Assembly (NCBI GenBank): GCA_003609755.1
Contig: AP017991.1
Location: 1,152,001-1,216,000 of the forward strand
Source: Planktothrix agardhii NIES-204
Lineage (GTDB): Bacteria > Cyanobacteriota > Cyanobacteriia > Cyanobacteriales > Microcoleaceae
Reading direction: 5' to 3'
Length of the DNA: 64,000 nt
In this document: piece after piece, positions 1 through 8,848 of the stretch
How positions within the stretch are numbered: the stretch's first letter is position 1
Layout of the letters: the number at the start of each line of letters is the position of its first letter
Notes under the pieces: model-generated
The model's input: the letters and a program-made list of their open reading frames with translations, nothing else
Databases searched by the model: none
What the model was told of the DNA's origin: nothing
Position numbers and translations under genes: made by a program

Positions 1-1135
1 CTTTCGCTAATCCTTCAAAATCCCGATTAACTAAATGCACAATAGCCTCTAATAACCCATATCTTTGATAGGGTTTGACCTCGCTCATCATGCCAAAATC
101 GAGATAGACTAATTTTCCTTCAGGACTGGCTAATAAATTACCTGGATGGGGATCGGCATGGAAAAACCCATGTTCCAATAATTGCCTTAAAGAACATTGT
201 ACCCCCACTTCAATTAAGTAACGGGCATCAATTCCTCGGGCAGTAACTTCTTCTAAATTGGTTAATTTAGTCCCGTTAATCCACTCCATGGTTAAAACCC
301 GTCGCCCGGTATAACCCCAATAAATTCTAGGCACATAAATATCGGGAATATTGCCGTAAAGTTGTTTAAATCGTTCGGCATTTCTGCCTTCGTGGTTGTA
401 GTCCATTTCTTCATAAATTCTTTCCCCAAATTCATCCATGATGGCGACTAAATCACTGCGGATAAATTTGAATCTTTTCTTTGCAAACTGGGCTAGGGTT
501 CGTAAAATATAAATATCCAGGGCAATACTTTCGGATAAACCTGGACGTTGAACTTTGACTGCAACGGTTTCTCCGGTTTTTAATTTGCCTTTATAAACCT
601 GTCCCAAGGAAGCCGCAGCTAGGGGATCGGCACTTAATTCTGCATAGATATTATCGGGGTGATCGCCTAATTCTTCTTCAATAAATTGATAGGCAACTTC
701 ATTGGAGAACGGGGGAAGTTGATCTTGTAATTTGGTTAATTCGTCTAAATATAAAGTAGGCATAACGTCGGGCCGGGTGGAGAGGGCCTGTCCAACTTTA
801 ATAAAGGCTGGGCCGAATTCGGTTAATATAGTTCGCAGTTGAATTGCCCGTTTTCTCTCGGTTTTAACTTTTTTTCCCCGTTTGCCATCAAACCATAATC
901 CTAGGGCGAAGGAACCGAATTTCCAAATAATTCTAAATAGGCGTCCCCAGACTTGGAACAATCGAGAACGGTAATAGTCGGCAATAGCAACGGGATCGTA
1001 ACGTACCGTAGGTTGATCCGATTCCTTGTGGATGGTTCCCTCTGGCCGGGGATGATGTTCGTCCATGGACTTGGAGGAAACATCAATGGTGGCAGGGGAA
1101 AATGATCCGTTTGGTTCGAGTTGGGTAATAGTCAT
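1..1135 (-). CDS. ABC1/AarF/UbiB-family atypical kinase, C-terminus beyond window
   Basis: The 378 residues visible from an ATG at 1135 form most of an ABC1 (AarF/UbiB/ADCK) atypical protein kinase-like domain. Seen in order: the family KxGQ motif (KVGQALSTRP, residues 113-122), an alanine-rich nucleotide loop AAASLGQVYKG (173-183), the lysine in AVKVQRP (K194), the catalytic loop FHADPHPGN (325-333) and the metal-binding DFG (346-348). Known family members act in quinone (ubiquinone/plastoquinone) biosynthesis or lipid homeostasis and are membrane-associated; cyanobacteria carry several paralogues, so the exact role cannot be fixed. The stop codon lies outside the window, so the call is partial because of the window edge and not a broken gene. 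The first 45 residues are polar and probably disordered. Confidence 0.93.
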   Translation of the reverse strand, partial: MTITQLEPNGSFSPATIDVSSKSMDEHHPRPEGTIHKESDQPTVRYDPVAIADYYRSRLFQVWGRLFRIIWKFGSFALGLWFDGKRGKKVKTERKRAIQLRTILTEFGPAFIKVGQALSTRPDVMPTLYLDELTKLQDQLPPFSNEVAYQFIEEELGDHPDNIYAELSADPLAAASLGQVYKGKLKTGETVAVKVQRPGLSESIALDIYILRTLAQFAKKRFKFIRSDLVAIMDEFGERIYEEMDYNHEGRNAERFKQLYGNIPDIYVPRIYWGYTGRRVLTMEWINGTKLTNLEEVTARGIDARYLIEVGVQCSLRQLLEHGFFHADPHPGNLLASPEGKLVYLDFGMMSEVKPYQRYGLLEAIVHLVNRDFEGLAK

Positions 1136-1215
1136 GGGGTGAATTTAAGTCAAGCCGGGGCTGAGTTTTGAATTTATATGAACTATTGTAACAACATTCC
1201 TATCAGTCATCAGTT

Positions 1216-1276
1216 GTAGGGGCGGGTTCATCAAGATTTAAGTGATTAACAAAGATCTCAAAGAACCCGCCCGTAC
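1216..1276. repeat. GGGCGGGTT palindromic interspersed repeat, copy 1
   Basis: The left arm GTAGGGGCGGGTTC at 1216 is mirrored by GAACCCGCCC around 1263-1272, with an AT-rich loop of about 35 bases. The same arm pair recurs near 31098, 31200, 35833 and 37099. It sits between the kinase start and the end of the next minus-strand gene. Confidence 0.75.
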
Positions 1277-1306
1277 CAGTTAACAAGATTCCAATAGTAG
1301 AACATC

Positions 1307-1741
1307 TCAATCCAGATTTTCTGTTTCTCGGTTGGGTGCAAGTCGGTTGCATATATTCAATAAATGGAGACGGGTACTCACGGGAAGACGGGGTAGGGGG
1401 ACTTCCAGATTTGGCCAGGTGGGTAAATCAAAACAGGGACAACAATTGGGGGGCATTCCGGCAACTTTCACCGGAACCATTAGGGAACACCGCCCACAGG
1501 ATTCGATTTCCCATTGGGAGGAAAGTAGGTCTTCAATGGTTTGCTCGGTTCCCTCTAAATAGCATTCTCCAGACTCGGGGGATAGAATTTCGTTCCAGCA
1601 TTCCTCAAACTGTTGGCTATACCTTTCTCCTTGAACCACCGTTAGCGGTAGGCGGGAGTCTGCGCCGTTGCGAATGAATACTTTTTTGCCTAACTGAAAC
1701 CAGTGAGCCAAATATTGTTTAACTTGATTTTCGGAAGCCAT
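1307..1741 (-). CDS. Conserved hypothetical protein, Cys-rich, about 144 aa
   Basis: I do not recognise a named domain. I chose the ATG at 1741 (protein begins MASENQVKQYLAHWFQLGKK). The frame stays open further upstream, but that extension reads through the GTGCAC repeat at 1770-1833 and is low-complexity Gly/Pro sequence. The body contains a hydrophilic N-terminal half, a short segment CGRCSLMVPV and then GMPPNCCPCFDLPTWPNLEVPLPR, a Cys/Pro cluster that could bind metal. The C-terminus is basic/leucine-rich. The window gives no partner gene; it lies downstream of a large AT-rich gap on the same strand as the ABC1 kinase. It is probably a lineage-restricted cytosolic protein of unknown role. 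Confidence 0.65.
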   Translation of the reverse strand: MASENQVKQYLAHWFQLGKKVFIRNGADSRLPLTVVQGERYSQQFEECWNEILSPESGECYLEGTEQTIEDLLSSQWEIESCGRCSLMVPVKVAGMPPNCCPCFDLPTWPNLEVPLPRLPVSTRLHLLNICNRLAPNRETENLD

Positions 1742-2445
1742 GATTTTAATTTTTTGAGGTTTTATAGCAGGGAACACCGGAACAGCCCCCCCAAACCCCC
1801 CGTGCACGGAGGGCTAGGGGGGGAGGGAACACCGGGGGAAAATACTTCACCATCTGGGTTCTAAGATCCGTTTCTGTCCTAATGTCCTAACTGCCTTGGC
1901 GGTTGCTATAACAGCTAAATTTAAAGATGATGGGGCAGAACTTTAACTTCAAATCAAAGGCAATTAACTATTTTTATATTTTTTGAGTTAAATTATATCG
2001 GTTAAATTCACATTAGAACCAAAACTAAATCCATACTAATCCTATAATTTTATTGATAATAAAATCTATATATTACAATTTTTCTAGGAAGTTAGCCTCG
2101 ATTAGAATTGATGAGATAGCTTTATTAAAAGCAGATGAACTTGTATTAACCAACCCCATTATATCATTTAATCATGAATATGGATAAAAATATATTAATC
2201 TTGGCAAAAATTAATAAATATATTTTTGTTTTTTAAATCTTCATTTATTTTAGCAATAATTATATTAAATAATTATGTTTTTTTCTTTTAATAATCAATG
2301 ATTAATTTTTAATTAAATTCGCTATAAATTTATTCTGTGCAGGGCTTTTGAAACCAAAATCTTAAAAGTTGTTAATAGATTGGATATTTAGCTCATTTCT
2401 CCGATAAACTCAATAAGCAGATCAGTCCAGAAGTCACAAACTATT
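1742..2445. other. Long intergenic region, mostly AT-rich, with one GTGCAC repeat
   Basis: About 700 bases without a supportable gene. 1770-1833 holds a GTGCAC palindromic repeat flanked by GGAACACCGG on both sides. 1920-2400 is strikingly AT-rich (runs such as ATTAAATAATTATG) with no ORF. It is the upstream region of the SQR-like gene and probably contains its promoter, but I could not place -10/-35 boxes with confidence. Confidence 0.5.
1770..1833. repeat. GTGCAC-core palindromic repeat (single unit)
   Basis: A C-run, GTGCAC and G-run form a strong hairpin centred at 1802-1807, bounded by GGAACACCGG / GGGAACACCGG. The same core occurs inside the elements at 5205-5513 and 31519-31692 and in tandem arrays at 18923-19050 and 20851-21000. 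Confidence 0.8.
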
Positions 2446-3720
2446 ATGTCTAGTACAACCTCGCAACCTTCAAATTCCGTAACAACTCCGATAACCCGCC
2501 ATCAAATTGTCATTGTTGGGGGAGGAGCCGGAGGAATTACCGTCGCCGCCCAACTAATGCGGAAAAATTCCAGCCTTGATATTGCCATTATTGAACCCTC
2601 GGATAAACATTACTATCAACCCGCTTGGACGTTGGTGGGTGGGGGAGCCTATAATATTGAAGATACAATTAAGGATGAAAAGGACTGTATTCCGGCGGGT
2701 GTGAAATGGATTAAAGCTTATGCGGATAAATTTGAACCCGAAAATAATTTAGTGATTACAAAAGATGGTCAACGAATTAATTATCAATACTTAGTAGTTT
2801 GTCCGGGGATTCAAATTGATTGGCATTTAGTTGAGGGATTAAAAGATGCGATTGGGAAAAATGGAGTCACCAGTAATTATTCCCTAGAATATGCCCCCTA
2901 TACTTGGGAATTGTTGAAGAATTTTAAAGGGGGAAATGCAATTTTTACCTTTCCATCTACACCAATTAAATGTGGAGGAGCCCCCCAAAAAATTATGTAT
3001 TTAGCCGATGATACTTTCCGCAATAATGGGGTGCGGGAAAAAAGTCGGGTGATGTATTGTACGGCGGTGGCTAAAATGTTCCCAGTTCCGGGCTATTGTG
3101 AAGCCTTGGAAAAAGTGGTGGAACGTCGAAATATTGAGGTAAATTATAAACATAATCTCAAAGCAATTAAACCGGAAACAAAGGAAGCCATTTTTACCGT
3201 GACAACGGATAACGGTGTGGAGGAAGTCAGTATTAAGTATGATTTTATTCATGTCACACCGCCCATGAGTTCCCCTGATTTTATTAAGAATAGTCCCTTA
3301 GCGGTGCAACCGGGGGGATGGGTAGATGTGAATAAAAATACGTTACAACATAATGTTTATCCGAATGTGTTTGCCTTGGGAGATGCGTCTTCTTTACCTA
3401 TTTCTAAAACGGCGGCAGCAATTCGGAAACAAGCACCTGCTTTAGTGGAAAATCTTTATGGGTTAATTCATGCTCAAAAACTAACGGGAAGTTATGATGG
3501 TTATACCTGTTGTCCGTTAATTACGGGTTACGGAAAAACGATTATGGCGGAGTTTACCTACGAGAATAAACCCGACTCTAGTTTTCCTTTTGATCCTACC
3601 GAAGAACGTTATATTATGTGGTTAGCCAAGCTTTATGTTTTACCTTGGTTATATTGGAATCGGATGTTAAAAGGTGCACCCTTTGAAGCGGAACGTTTGA
3701 AGAAGTTAACCGGAAAATAA
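2446..3720 (+). CDS. sqr: Sulfide:quinone oxidoreductase-like FAD protein
   Basis: 424 residues with a Rossmann FAD-binding start IVIVGGGAGG (21-30) and the second FAD signature FALGDAS (309-315). Cys176 (in PIKCGGAP) and Cys355/Cys356 (in YTCCPLITGYGK) sit where SQRs carry their redox disulfide pair, and no third catalytic Cys is obvious. That pattern fits the type II (SqrB/HMT2-like) group, whose members oxidise sulfide to polysulfide and pass electrons to quinone at the membrane. The C-terminal stretch IMWLAKLYVLPWLYWNRMLKG (about 394-414) is amphipathic and likely membrane-associated. The gene stands alone after an AT-rich 5' region. NADH dehydrogenase type 2 is the main alternative, but the Cys pair favours SQR. 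A role in sulfide detoxification is family inference. Confidence 0.85.
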   Translation: MSSTTSQPSNSVTTPITRHQIVIVGGGAGGITVAAQLMRKNSSLDIAIIEPSDKHYYQPAWTLVGGGAYNIEDTIKDEKDCIPAGVKWIKAYADKFEPENNLVITKDGQRINYQYLVVCPGIQIDWHLVEGLKDAIGKNGVTSNYSLEYAPYTWELLKNFKGGNAIFTFPSTPIKCGGAPQKIMYLADDTFRNNGVREKSRVMYCTAVAKMFPVPGYCEALEKVVERRNIEVNYKHNLKAIKPETKEAIFTVTTDNGVEEVSIKYDFIHVTPPMSSPDFIKNSPLAVQPGGWVDVNKNTLQHNVYPNVFALGDASSLPISKTAAAIRKQAPALVENLYGLIHAQKLTGSYDGYTCCPLITGYGKTIMAEFTYENKPDSSFPFDPTEERYIMWLAKLYVLPWLYWNRMLKGAPFEAERLKKLTGK

Positions 3721-3780
3721 CGTAGTAAGCCCTTTAGGGCTTCCATAGACAGTTGACTATTAACAGTCAACCGTCAACCA
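3721..3780. repeat. Short intergenic palindromes (AAGCCCTTTAGGGCTT; GTTGACTATTAACAGTCAAC)
   Basis: Between the convergent SQR-like gene and asnS lie AAGCCCTTTAGGGCTT and then a GTTGACT...AGTCAAC pair. Either could act as a bidirectional terminator. The AGTAAGCCCTTTAGG motif recurs after recA at 22984. Confidence 0.45.
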
Positions 3781-3788
3781 TTAACTCT

Positions 3789-5180
3789 TTAAAACTCAAT
3801 GGTTTGTGGGGCTCTGGGGAAGGGAATTACATCCCGAATATTCCCCATTCCCGTCATAAATTGTACCACACGATCAAATCCTAATCCGAATCCCGCATGG
3901 GGGACGGTTCCATATTTCCGTAATTCCAAATACCACCATAATTCCTCTGGGTTTATTCCCAAGGTTTTCATCCGATTTTCTAACATTTCTAACCGTTCTT
4001 CCCGTTGGGAACCTCCGACAATTTCCCCAATTTTAGGAGCTAAAACATCCATCGCCCTAACGGTTTTTCCATCCTCATTTAAGCGCATATAAAAGGCTTT
4101 AATTTCTTTGGGATAGTCCGTAACAATTGTCGGCTTTTTAAAGTATTCTTCCGCTAAATAACGTTCATGTTCTGATTGTAAATCTAAACCCCAACTGACG
4201 GGATATTCAAACTGTTTATCCGCTTTTTCTAAAATTGCGATCGCTTCGGTATAAGTAATTCGTCCAAACTCATTATTAATAATATTATGAGCCGTTTCTA
4301 ATACCGATTTATCAATCCTTTCATTAAAAAATTCCATATCTTCAGGACATTTTTCTAATACCGATTTAAAGATATGTTTTAAGAAATCTTCGGCTAAATC
4401 CATATCCCCTTCTAAATCACAAAAAGCCATTTCTGGTTCAATCATCCAAAATTCCGCTAAATGGCGAGAAGTATTAGAATTTTCCGCCCGAAATGTCGGC
4501 CCAAAAGTATAAACATTCCCAAACGCCATCGCCATAATTTCTGCTTCTAATTGCCCACTTACGGTTAAATAAGCAGGTTTTCCAAAGAAGTCTTGATCGT
4601 AATCAACCTGTTGAGATTCAGTTAGGGGAATATCCTTTAATTTAAAGTTAGTTACACTAAACATTTCCCCCGCTCCTTCACAATCACTACCAGTAATAAT
4701 AGGAGTATGAACCCATAAAAAACCCCGTTCTTGGAAGAATTGATGTACCGCCGAAGCACAGGCATTTCTAACTCGAAAAACTGCCCCCAAGGTATTAGTC
4801 CGGGCGCGTAAATGCCCAATTTCGCGGAGAAATTCAAAGGAATGACGTTTTTTTTGTAAAGGATAGGTTTCGGCGTCTGCTTCCCCATAAACTTTGACAT
4901 CAGATGCTTTTAATTCTATCCGTTGTCCCTTGGCGGGAGACTCTACTAATACCCCGGAAATTTCCACCGAGGCACCTGTATTTAGTTGTTTTAAAATATT
5001 CCCATAGTCGGCTAAATCGGGATTTAATACTACTTGCAAATTAGCCAAAGCTGAACCATCATTGACTTCTACAAAGGTAAATTCTTTCAATTCCCGTTTG
5101 GTTCTGACCCAACCCTGAACCGTTACGGTTTCGTTAAGTTTACCCGTTCTCAAAAGTTGAATAATTCTGCTCACTGTCAT
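3789..5180 (-). CDS. asnS: Asparaginyl-tRNA synthetase
   Basis: A 463-residue class IIb aminoacyl-tRNA synthetase of usual length that charges tRNA-Asn with asparagine in the cytosol. The N-terminal OB-fold anticodon domain (about 1-110) contains [20 protein letters not shown]. Class II motif 2 is seen as [21 protein letters not shown] (positions about 229-249) and motif 3 near the C-terminus as [15 protein letters not shown]. The [12 protein letters not shown] wording is typical for AsnRS as opposed to AspRS. It starts at an ATG at 5180. The promoter side abuts a tandem MITE dimer beginning about 25 bases upstream, so the transposon-like copies may lie in or replace its regulatory region. 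Confidence 0.97.
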   Translation of the reverse strand: MTVSRIIQLLRTGKLNETVTVQGWVRTKRELKEFTFVEVNDGSALANLQVVLNPDLADYGNILKQLNTGASVEISGVLVESPAKGQRIELKASDVKVYGEADAETYPLQKKRHSFEFLREIGHLRARTNTLGAVFRVRNACASAVHQFFQERGFLWVHTPIITGSDCEGAGEMFSVTNFKLKDIPLTESQQVDYDQDFFGKPAYLTVSGQLEAEIMAMAFGNVYTFGPTFRAENSNTSRHLAEFWMIEPEMAFCDLEGDMDLAEDFLKHIFKSVLEKCPEDMEFFNERIDKSVLETAHNIINNEFGRITYTEAIAILEKADKQFEYPVSWGLDLQSEHERYLAEEYFKKPTIVTDYPKEIKAFYMRLNEDGKTVRAMDVLAPKIGEIVGGSQREERLEMLENRMKTLGINPEELWWYLELRKYGTVPHAGFGLGFDRVVQFMTGMGNIRDVIPFPRAPQTIEF

Positions 5181-5204
5181 GGTTTTATCCTTTTGGCTAC
5201 TATT

Positions 5205-5360
5205 ATATAGTAATCCTAAATAGGTTGTAACATTTTAATACTGACATCAAACAGCCAGAAGTATTATCCCAGATCTCTCCCCCCCGTGCACGGGGGGGTT
5301 GGGGGGGCTGTTCCCTTTTGATCAGGGATTTTAAACACAACTCAAATAGGATTGCTATAT
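5205..5360. mobile_element. MITE-like element, copy 1 of a tandem dimer
   Basis: About 156 bases bounded by imperfect terminal inverted repeats: left ATATAGTAATCCTAAATAGG, right CTCAAATAGGATTGCTATAT. The ends are TATAG/CTATA, which suggests a TA target. It carries no ORF. The interior has a shared block (AACAGCCAGAAGTATTATCC) and a GTGCAC palindrome. Its right end overlaps the left end of the next copy. Confidence 0.75.
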
Positions 5361-5513
5361 AGTAATCCTAAATAGGTTGTAACATTTTAATACTGACATC
5401 AAACAGCCAGAAGTATTATCCCAGATCCCTAGCCCCCCGTGCACGGAGGGTTTGGGGGGGCTGTTCCCTTTTGCCCAGGACTTTTGAACACAACTCAAAT
5501 AGGATTGCTATAT
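5357..5513. mobile_element. MITE-like element, copy 2 of a tandem dimer
   Basis: Near-identical to the copy at 5205-5360 in the same orientation and sharing the junction TATATAG. It ends GGATTGCTATAT near 5513. Differences are confined mostly to the GTGCAC core and a few bases after it. Confidence 0.75.
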
Positions 5514-5563
5514 TATTCCTAGATTAGCGAAAAATGGAGCGAGCGCCACTAAAATAACATTAA

Positions 5564-6286
5564 TTAACTAAATCCATGTTCAGCTAAAAACTCTGGGGTA
5601 ATTTCTGTTAAGGTGGAAATTGCTGGGATATTATCATAACTTTCAACATAATTCAAGTTGCCTTTGAGATAACTTTGAAGAAATTTCCCGACATATTTTC
5701 CTAAAATATCTGCTTCAATATTAACCCAACTTCCCGGTTGTAAATAGCGTAAATTGGTTTCTTGATAACTATGGGGAATAACCGCAACTTGAAACCAATT
5801 ACCGTCAAGATCACAATCAGAAATTGTTAAACTAATTCCATTGACTGCAATACTTCCTTTTGGCACAATATAAGGAGCAATTTGACGTCGCCAAATATTG
5901 GCGTCACTAACAGGAGCGCCAAACCGCATTTCCCAAGAAGTTGCTGTCGAAGTAACGGACTGGAGACACCCAACTCCATCAATATGACCCGTAACAAAAT
6001 GTCCTCCTAACTTACTTCCGGCTCTTAGGGACGTTTCTAAGTTAAAATAACCTTCTAAACTCTGTCCCAGTTTTGTCCGGTTTAAGGTTTCAGGAGACGC
6101 CGTGGCGATAAACCCCTTGTCTCGAATTTCTGCCACCGTCAGACAAACTCCATCCACTGCTACACTATCACCAATGGCCAAATCCTTTAAAATTAATTCC
6201 ACATCCCCCAAAACGCAACTAATTTGGAATTGATCTTGTCCTATAGGTTGAAGGGTTGCCAGCGCTTGAATGAGTCCTGTAAACAT
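5564..6286 (-). CDS. ribE: Riboflavin synthase, alpha chain
   Basis: 240 residues beginning with the diagnostic MFTGLIQ. It catalyses dismutation of two 6,7-dimethyl-8-ribityllumazines to riboflavin plus the pyrimidine precursor. Two lumazine-binding barrel repeats are visible: the first with AVDGVCLTVAEI (about 43-54) and GHFVTGHIDGVG (94-105), the second with AVNGISLTISDCD (about 147-159) and VAVIPHSYQETNL. Length is slightly above the usual 200-220 because of a C-terminal tail (SYLKGNLNYVESYDNIPAIS...). The ATG at 6286 is unambiguous. No other rib genes are adjacent, as is common in cyanobacteria. Confidence 0.96.
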   Translation of the reverse strand: MFTGLIQALATLQPIGQDQFQISCVLGDVELILKDLAIGDSVAVDGVCLTVAEIRDKGFIATASPETLNRTKLGQSLEGYFNLETSLRAGSKLGGHFVTGHIDGVGCLQSVTSTATSWEMRFGAPVSDANIWRRQIAPYIVPKGSIAVNGISLTISDCDLDGNWFQVAVIPHSYQETNLRYLQPGSWVNIEADILGKYVGKFLQSYLKGNLNYVESYDNIPAISTLTEITPEFLAEHGFS

Positions 6287-6479
6287 AGAGCAGTTAGTTG
6301 TTAAAGGTTGAGGTGTTGATGGTTGAGGTGTTCGCGGTTAAAGGTTAATACCTCAACAACTAAAATCCAATGTCGATTCCGACAAAAATCAAGGCATACT
6401 GGAATAGAGTTGGTATAAGTATTTATGGCTTAACCACTGAGCTTGTCGGGAATATTTGATAGAGAGGCTAATAAACGTA

Positions 6480-6989
6480 ATGATTGAAATGAAAGTCGCT
6501 GGAATTGCACTCGACGCGGCTACGCGCAGCCCGATTATTCTACTGCGAGATGCGGTCGAGAGACGTGCTTTACCGATTTATGTTGGCCAGGATCAAGCGA
6601 AATCGATCCTCGGTGCTTTAGAAAATCATAAACCACCCCGACCCCTGACCCATGATCTATTTGTTAATCTTCTCGAAACTTGGGATATGACCCTGGAAAA
6701 GATTATCATTCATTCCTTGCAAGATAGCACGTTTTATGCTGTGTTAATTGTCCGTCAAGGAGAAATTAGGAAGGAAATTGATGCTCGTCCTAGTGATGCA
6801 ATTGCTATTGCTTTACGCACCGATAGCTCAATTTGGGTTATGGAAGAAGTCATTGCAGATGCTTCTATTCCTGTGGATAGGGATGCGGATGAAGCAGAAA
6901 GACGAGCGTTTCGAGACTTTATCTCTAACTTGAGTCCTTCGGATTTAATCAAACGTTCAGAACTGAATAAAACCGATGAAACACAATAG
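6480..6989 (+). CDS. Bifunctional nuclease (BFN/DUF151) domain protein
   Basis: 169 residues from the ATG at 6480 (MIEMKVAGIALDAATRSPII), which is the typical family start; an in-frame TTG at 6456 would add eight residues and is less likely. The DUF151/BFN core is clear: VERRALPIYVGQDQAKSI, a central DLFVNLLETWDMTLEKI, and IDARPSDAIAIALRT near residue 110. Plant members of this family have reported RNase/DNase activity; in bacteria the function is poorly defined, so nuclease activity here is inference. It starts a plus-strand pair with the aldo/keto reductase 69 bases downstream. Confidence 0.85.
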   Translation: MIEMKVAGIALDAATRSPIILLRDAVERRALPIYVGQDQAKSILGALENHKPPRPLTHDLFVNLLETWDMTLEKIIIHSLQDSTFYAVLIVRQGEIRKEIDARPSDAIAIALRTDSSIWVMEEVIADASIPVDRDADEAERRAFRDFISNLSPSDLIKRSELNKTDETQ

Positions 6990-7058
6990 GAGAGTCGGGG
7001 GAGAAGTCCGTCCTCACTTGCTAACAAGAAAGAACAGTTAATCATCAATATATCAATA

Positions 7059-8186
7059 ATGCGTTATAGACGGTTTGGCAAAACGAACCTAGATTTTTCT
7101 GTATTTTCTTTGGGTACAATGCGTTATTTGGTATCTTCAGAAAATGCCTATTTAACAATCAAAAAAGCGATTTCTCTGGGGATAAATCATATTGAAACCG
7201 CACAGGGTTATGGTGAAAGTGAATCTTTTTTAGGGGCGGCAATATTAGGGGGTTTGTCAATAGAGCGATCGCAATTTTATATTACGACTAAAATCACCCC
7301 CGATTCTAACCCAGATGTGTTAGAAAAAAAAATTGATCAATCCCTAAAACGCCTAAATTTAGATTATCTCGACTGTCTAGCAATTCATGGAATTAACACC
7401 AGAGAACACCTAGAACAAACCCTTCAAGGACTATCAGGAGTTGAAAAAGCGATCGCCGATGGTCGAGTACATCATTTAGGGTTTTCAACTCATGCTCCCC
7501 TAGAGGTAATTTTATCGGCAATTCAAACAGATTTATTTCAATTTGTCAATCTGCATTATTACTATTTTTTTCAAAAAAATGCGATCGCCATTGAGTTAGC
7601 TGCTCAAAAAGATATGGGAATTTTTATTATTTCTCCGGCGGATAAAGGTGGACAACTTTATTCTCCTCCAGAAACCTTAAAAAACCTCTGTGATCCGATT
7701 TCTCCCCTAATATTAAATTACCGATTCTTATTAAATGATTCCCGAATTACAACTTTAAGTGTAGGGGCGACGACCCCCGAAGAATTAGAATTAGATCACC
7801 CTTTAAAAGTAGCCGACCAAGAAATTGAATTAACCCCAGAAGAAATCGCTATTTTTCAACAATTAGAAACCCAAAAAATAGAACGTTTAGGAATAACAAA
7901 ATGTAGTCAATGTGATCAATGTTTACCCTGTCCAGAACAGATTAATATTCCCGAAGTCTTACGATTAAGAAATTTAGCCCTGGCTTACGATATGATCGAA
8001 TTTGGAAAATATCGTTATCAAATGTTTGAAAATGCCGGTCATTGGTTTCCAGGTCATAAAGCAAATCGTTGTAACGACTGTGGCGACTGTTTACCCCGTT
8101 GTCCTGAACAATTAGACATTCCTACCTTATTAAAACAGACCCACGAACTTCTCAAAGGTACAGAAAGAAAACGACTTTGGGAATAG
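7059..8186 (+). CDS. Aldo/keto reductase with C-terminal 2x[4Fe-4S] ferredoxin domain
   Basis: 375 residues. The N-terminal AKR barrel (about 1-270) shows MRYRRFGKTNLDFSVFSLGT, an active-site region NHIETAQGYGESE, DYLDCLAIHG and HLGFSTHAP. The C-terminal third carries two Cys clusters, CSQCDQCLPCP and CNDCGDCLPRCP, each followed by a helix, as in AKRs fused to a bacterial ferredoxin-like domain. Such proteins are predicted oxidoreductases linked to iron-sulfur electron transfer; their substrates are not established. It is in the same direction as the BFN-domain gene and followed 50 bases later by a small secreted protein. A different, shorter AKR lies at 40382. Confidence 0.88.
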   Translation: MRYRRFGKTNLDFSVFSLGTMRYLVSSENAYLTIKKAISLGINHIETAQGYGESESFLGAAILGGLSIERSQFYITTKITPDSNPDVLEKKIDQSLKRLNLDYLDCLAIHGINTREHLEQTLQGLSGVEKAIADGRVHHLGFSTHAPLEVILSAIQTDLFQFVNLHYYYFFQKNAIAIELAAQKDMGIFIISPADKGGQLYSPPETLKNLCDPISPLILNYRFLLNDSRITTLSVGATTPEELELDHPLKVADQEIELTPEEIAIFQQLETQKIERLGITKCSQCDQCLPCPEQINIPEVLRLRNLALAYDMIEFGKYRYQMFENAGHWFPGHKANRCNDCGDCLPRCPEQLDIPTLLKQTHELLKGTERKRLWE

Positions 8187-8236
8187 AAATTATCTTCCTT
8201 CGTGTCTTTGTGGTTAACTTAATCCTATCATAATTT
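8187..8236. repeat. CTTCGTGTCTTTGTGG interspersed motif, copy 1
   Basis: TTCCTTCGTGTCTTTGTGGT at 8195-8214 recurs with small changes at about 25150, 41431 (inverted) and 63036. It sits in the 50-base gap between two plus-strand genes. Confidence 0.5.
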
Positions 8237-8752
8237 ATGAATTTAATCAATAAACTAGCTAAAGTTTTTATCTGTATCTTGATTTTTAATAGTTTAATTT
8301 ATCCAGTGCGATCGCAAACATCTCCAGAAATTTCCCTGAATAAACCGACAAAATCCTGTTTTTCAGAAGATGCTGTTTTACCCTTTCCTCCTGTCTCTCA
8401 AACCGAACCTAGTATCCCTAATCTTTGGTTAGCTGAAAAACTCTATGAAGACAAAGTTATGAAAACTTGGTATATTGAAAATAATGTTGTGCAACTTTCA
8501 CCTAATATTTATTTAGATGCTCTTATAACATTAGTAGTAGACCGAGAAAAATGGAATGCACAACAGTATTTAGGACAATATGTATTGGTAAATAGATTTG
8601 CGACCGTAGCTCAAAGTTATGGTTATAATTTGCGAGTTTGTAACCTTCAAGGAGATTTACTTGGCTATTATTACTGTGATTTTACCAGATATCCTTTAGA
8701 CTGTAAGGTTAAAATTAGATCTACTGGTTTAAGAAGAAGGGATTTTAAATAA
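8237..8752 (+). CDS. Secreted hypothetical protein, 171 aa
   Basis: No family is recognised. The N-terminus (MNLINKLAKVFICILIFNSL) is a classical signal peptide: two lysines, a hydrophobic core, and a likely cleavage after about residue 26 (PVRS-QT). The mature part has five cysteines (KSCF, RVCNLQG, YYCDF, LDCK) that could form disulfides in the periplasm or outside. It ends in a basic tail RSTGLRRRDFK. The spacing of 50 bases from the AKR gene allows co-transcription, but there is no functional link. A stretch encoding a Uma2 protein follows after about 100 bases. Confidence 0.65.
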   Translation: MNLINKLAKVFICILIFNSLIYPVRSQTSPEISLNKPTKSCFSEDAVLPFPPVSQTEPSIPNLWLAEKLYEDKVMKTWYIENNVVQLSPNIYLDALITLVVDREKWNAQQYLGQYVLVNRFATVAQSYGYNLRVCNLQGDLLGYYYCDFTRYPLDCKVKIRSTGLRRRDFK

Positions 8753-8848
8753 TTGTTTAAACCTAGAAGGTGAAATATTTTCTTCCGATGTTCCCTGTTC
8801 CCTAATATATCTTTGCTATAAACTTAAACGATTAGGAGTCAAATAATT

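Noticed and set aside
6456-6479. TTG start eight codons before the BFN-domain ATG
   Set aside because: Family proteins start at MIEMKVAGI; the extension adds nothing conserved.
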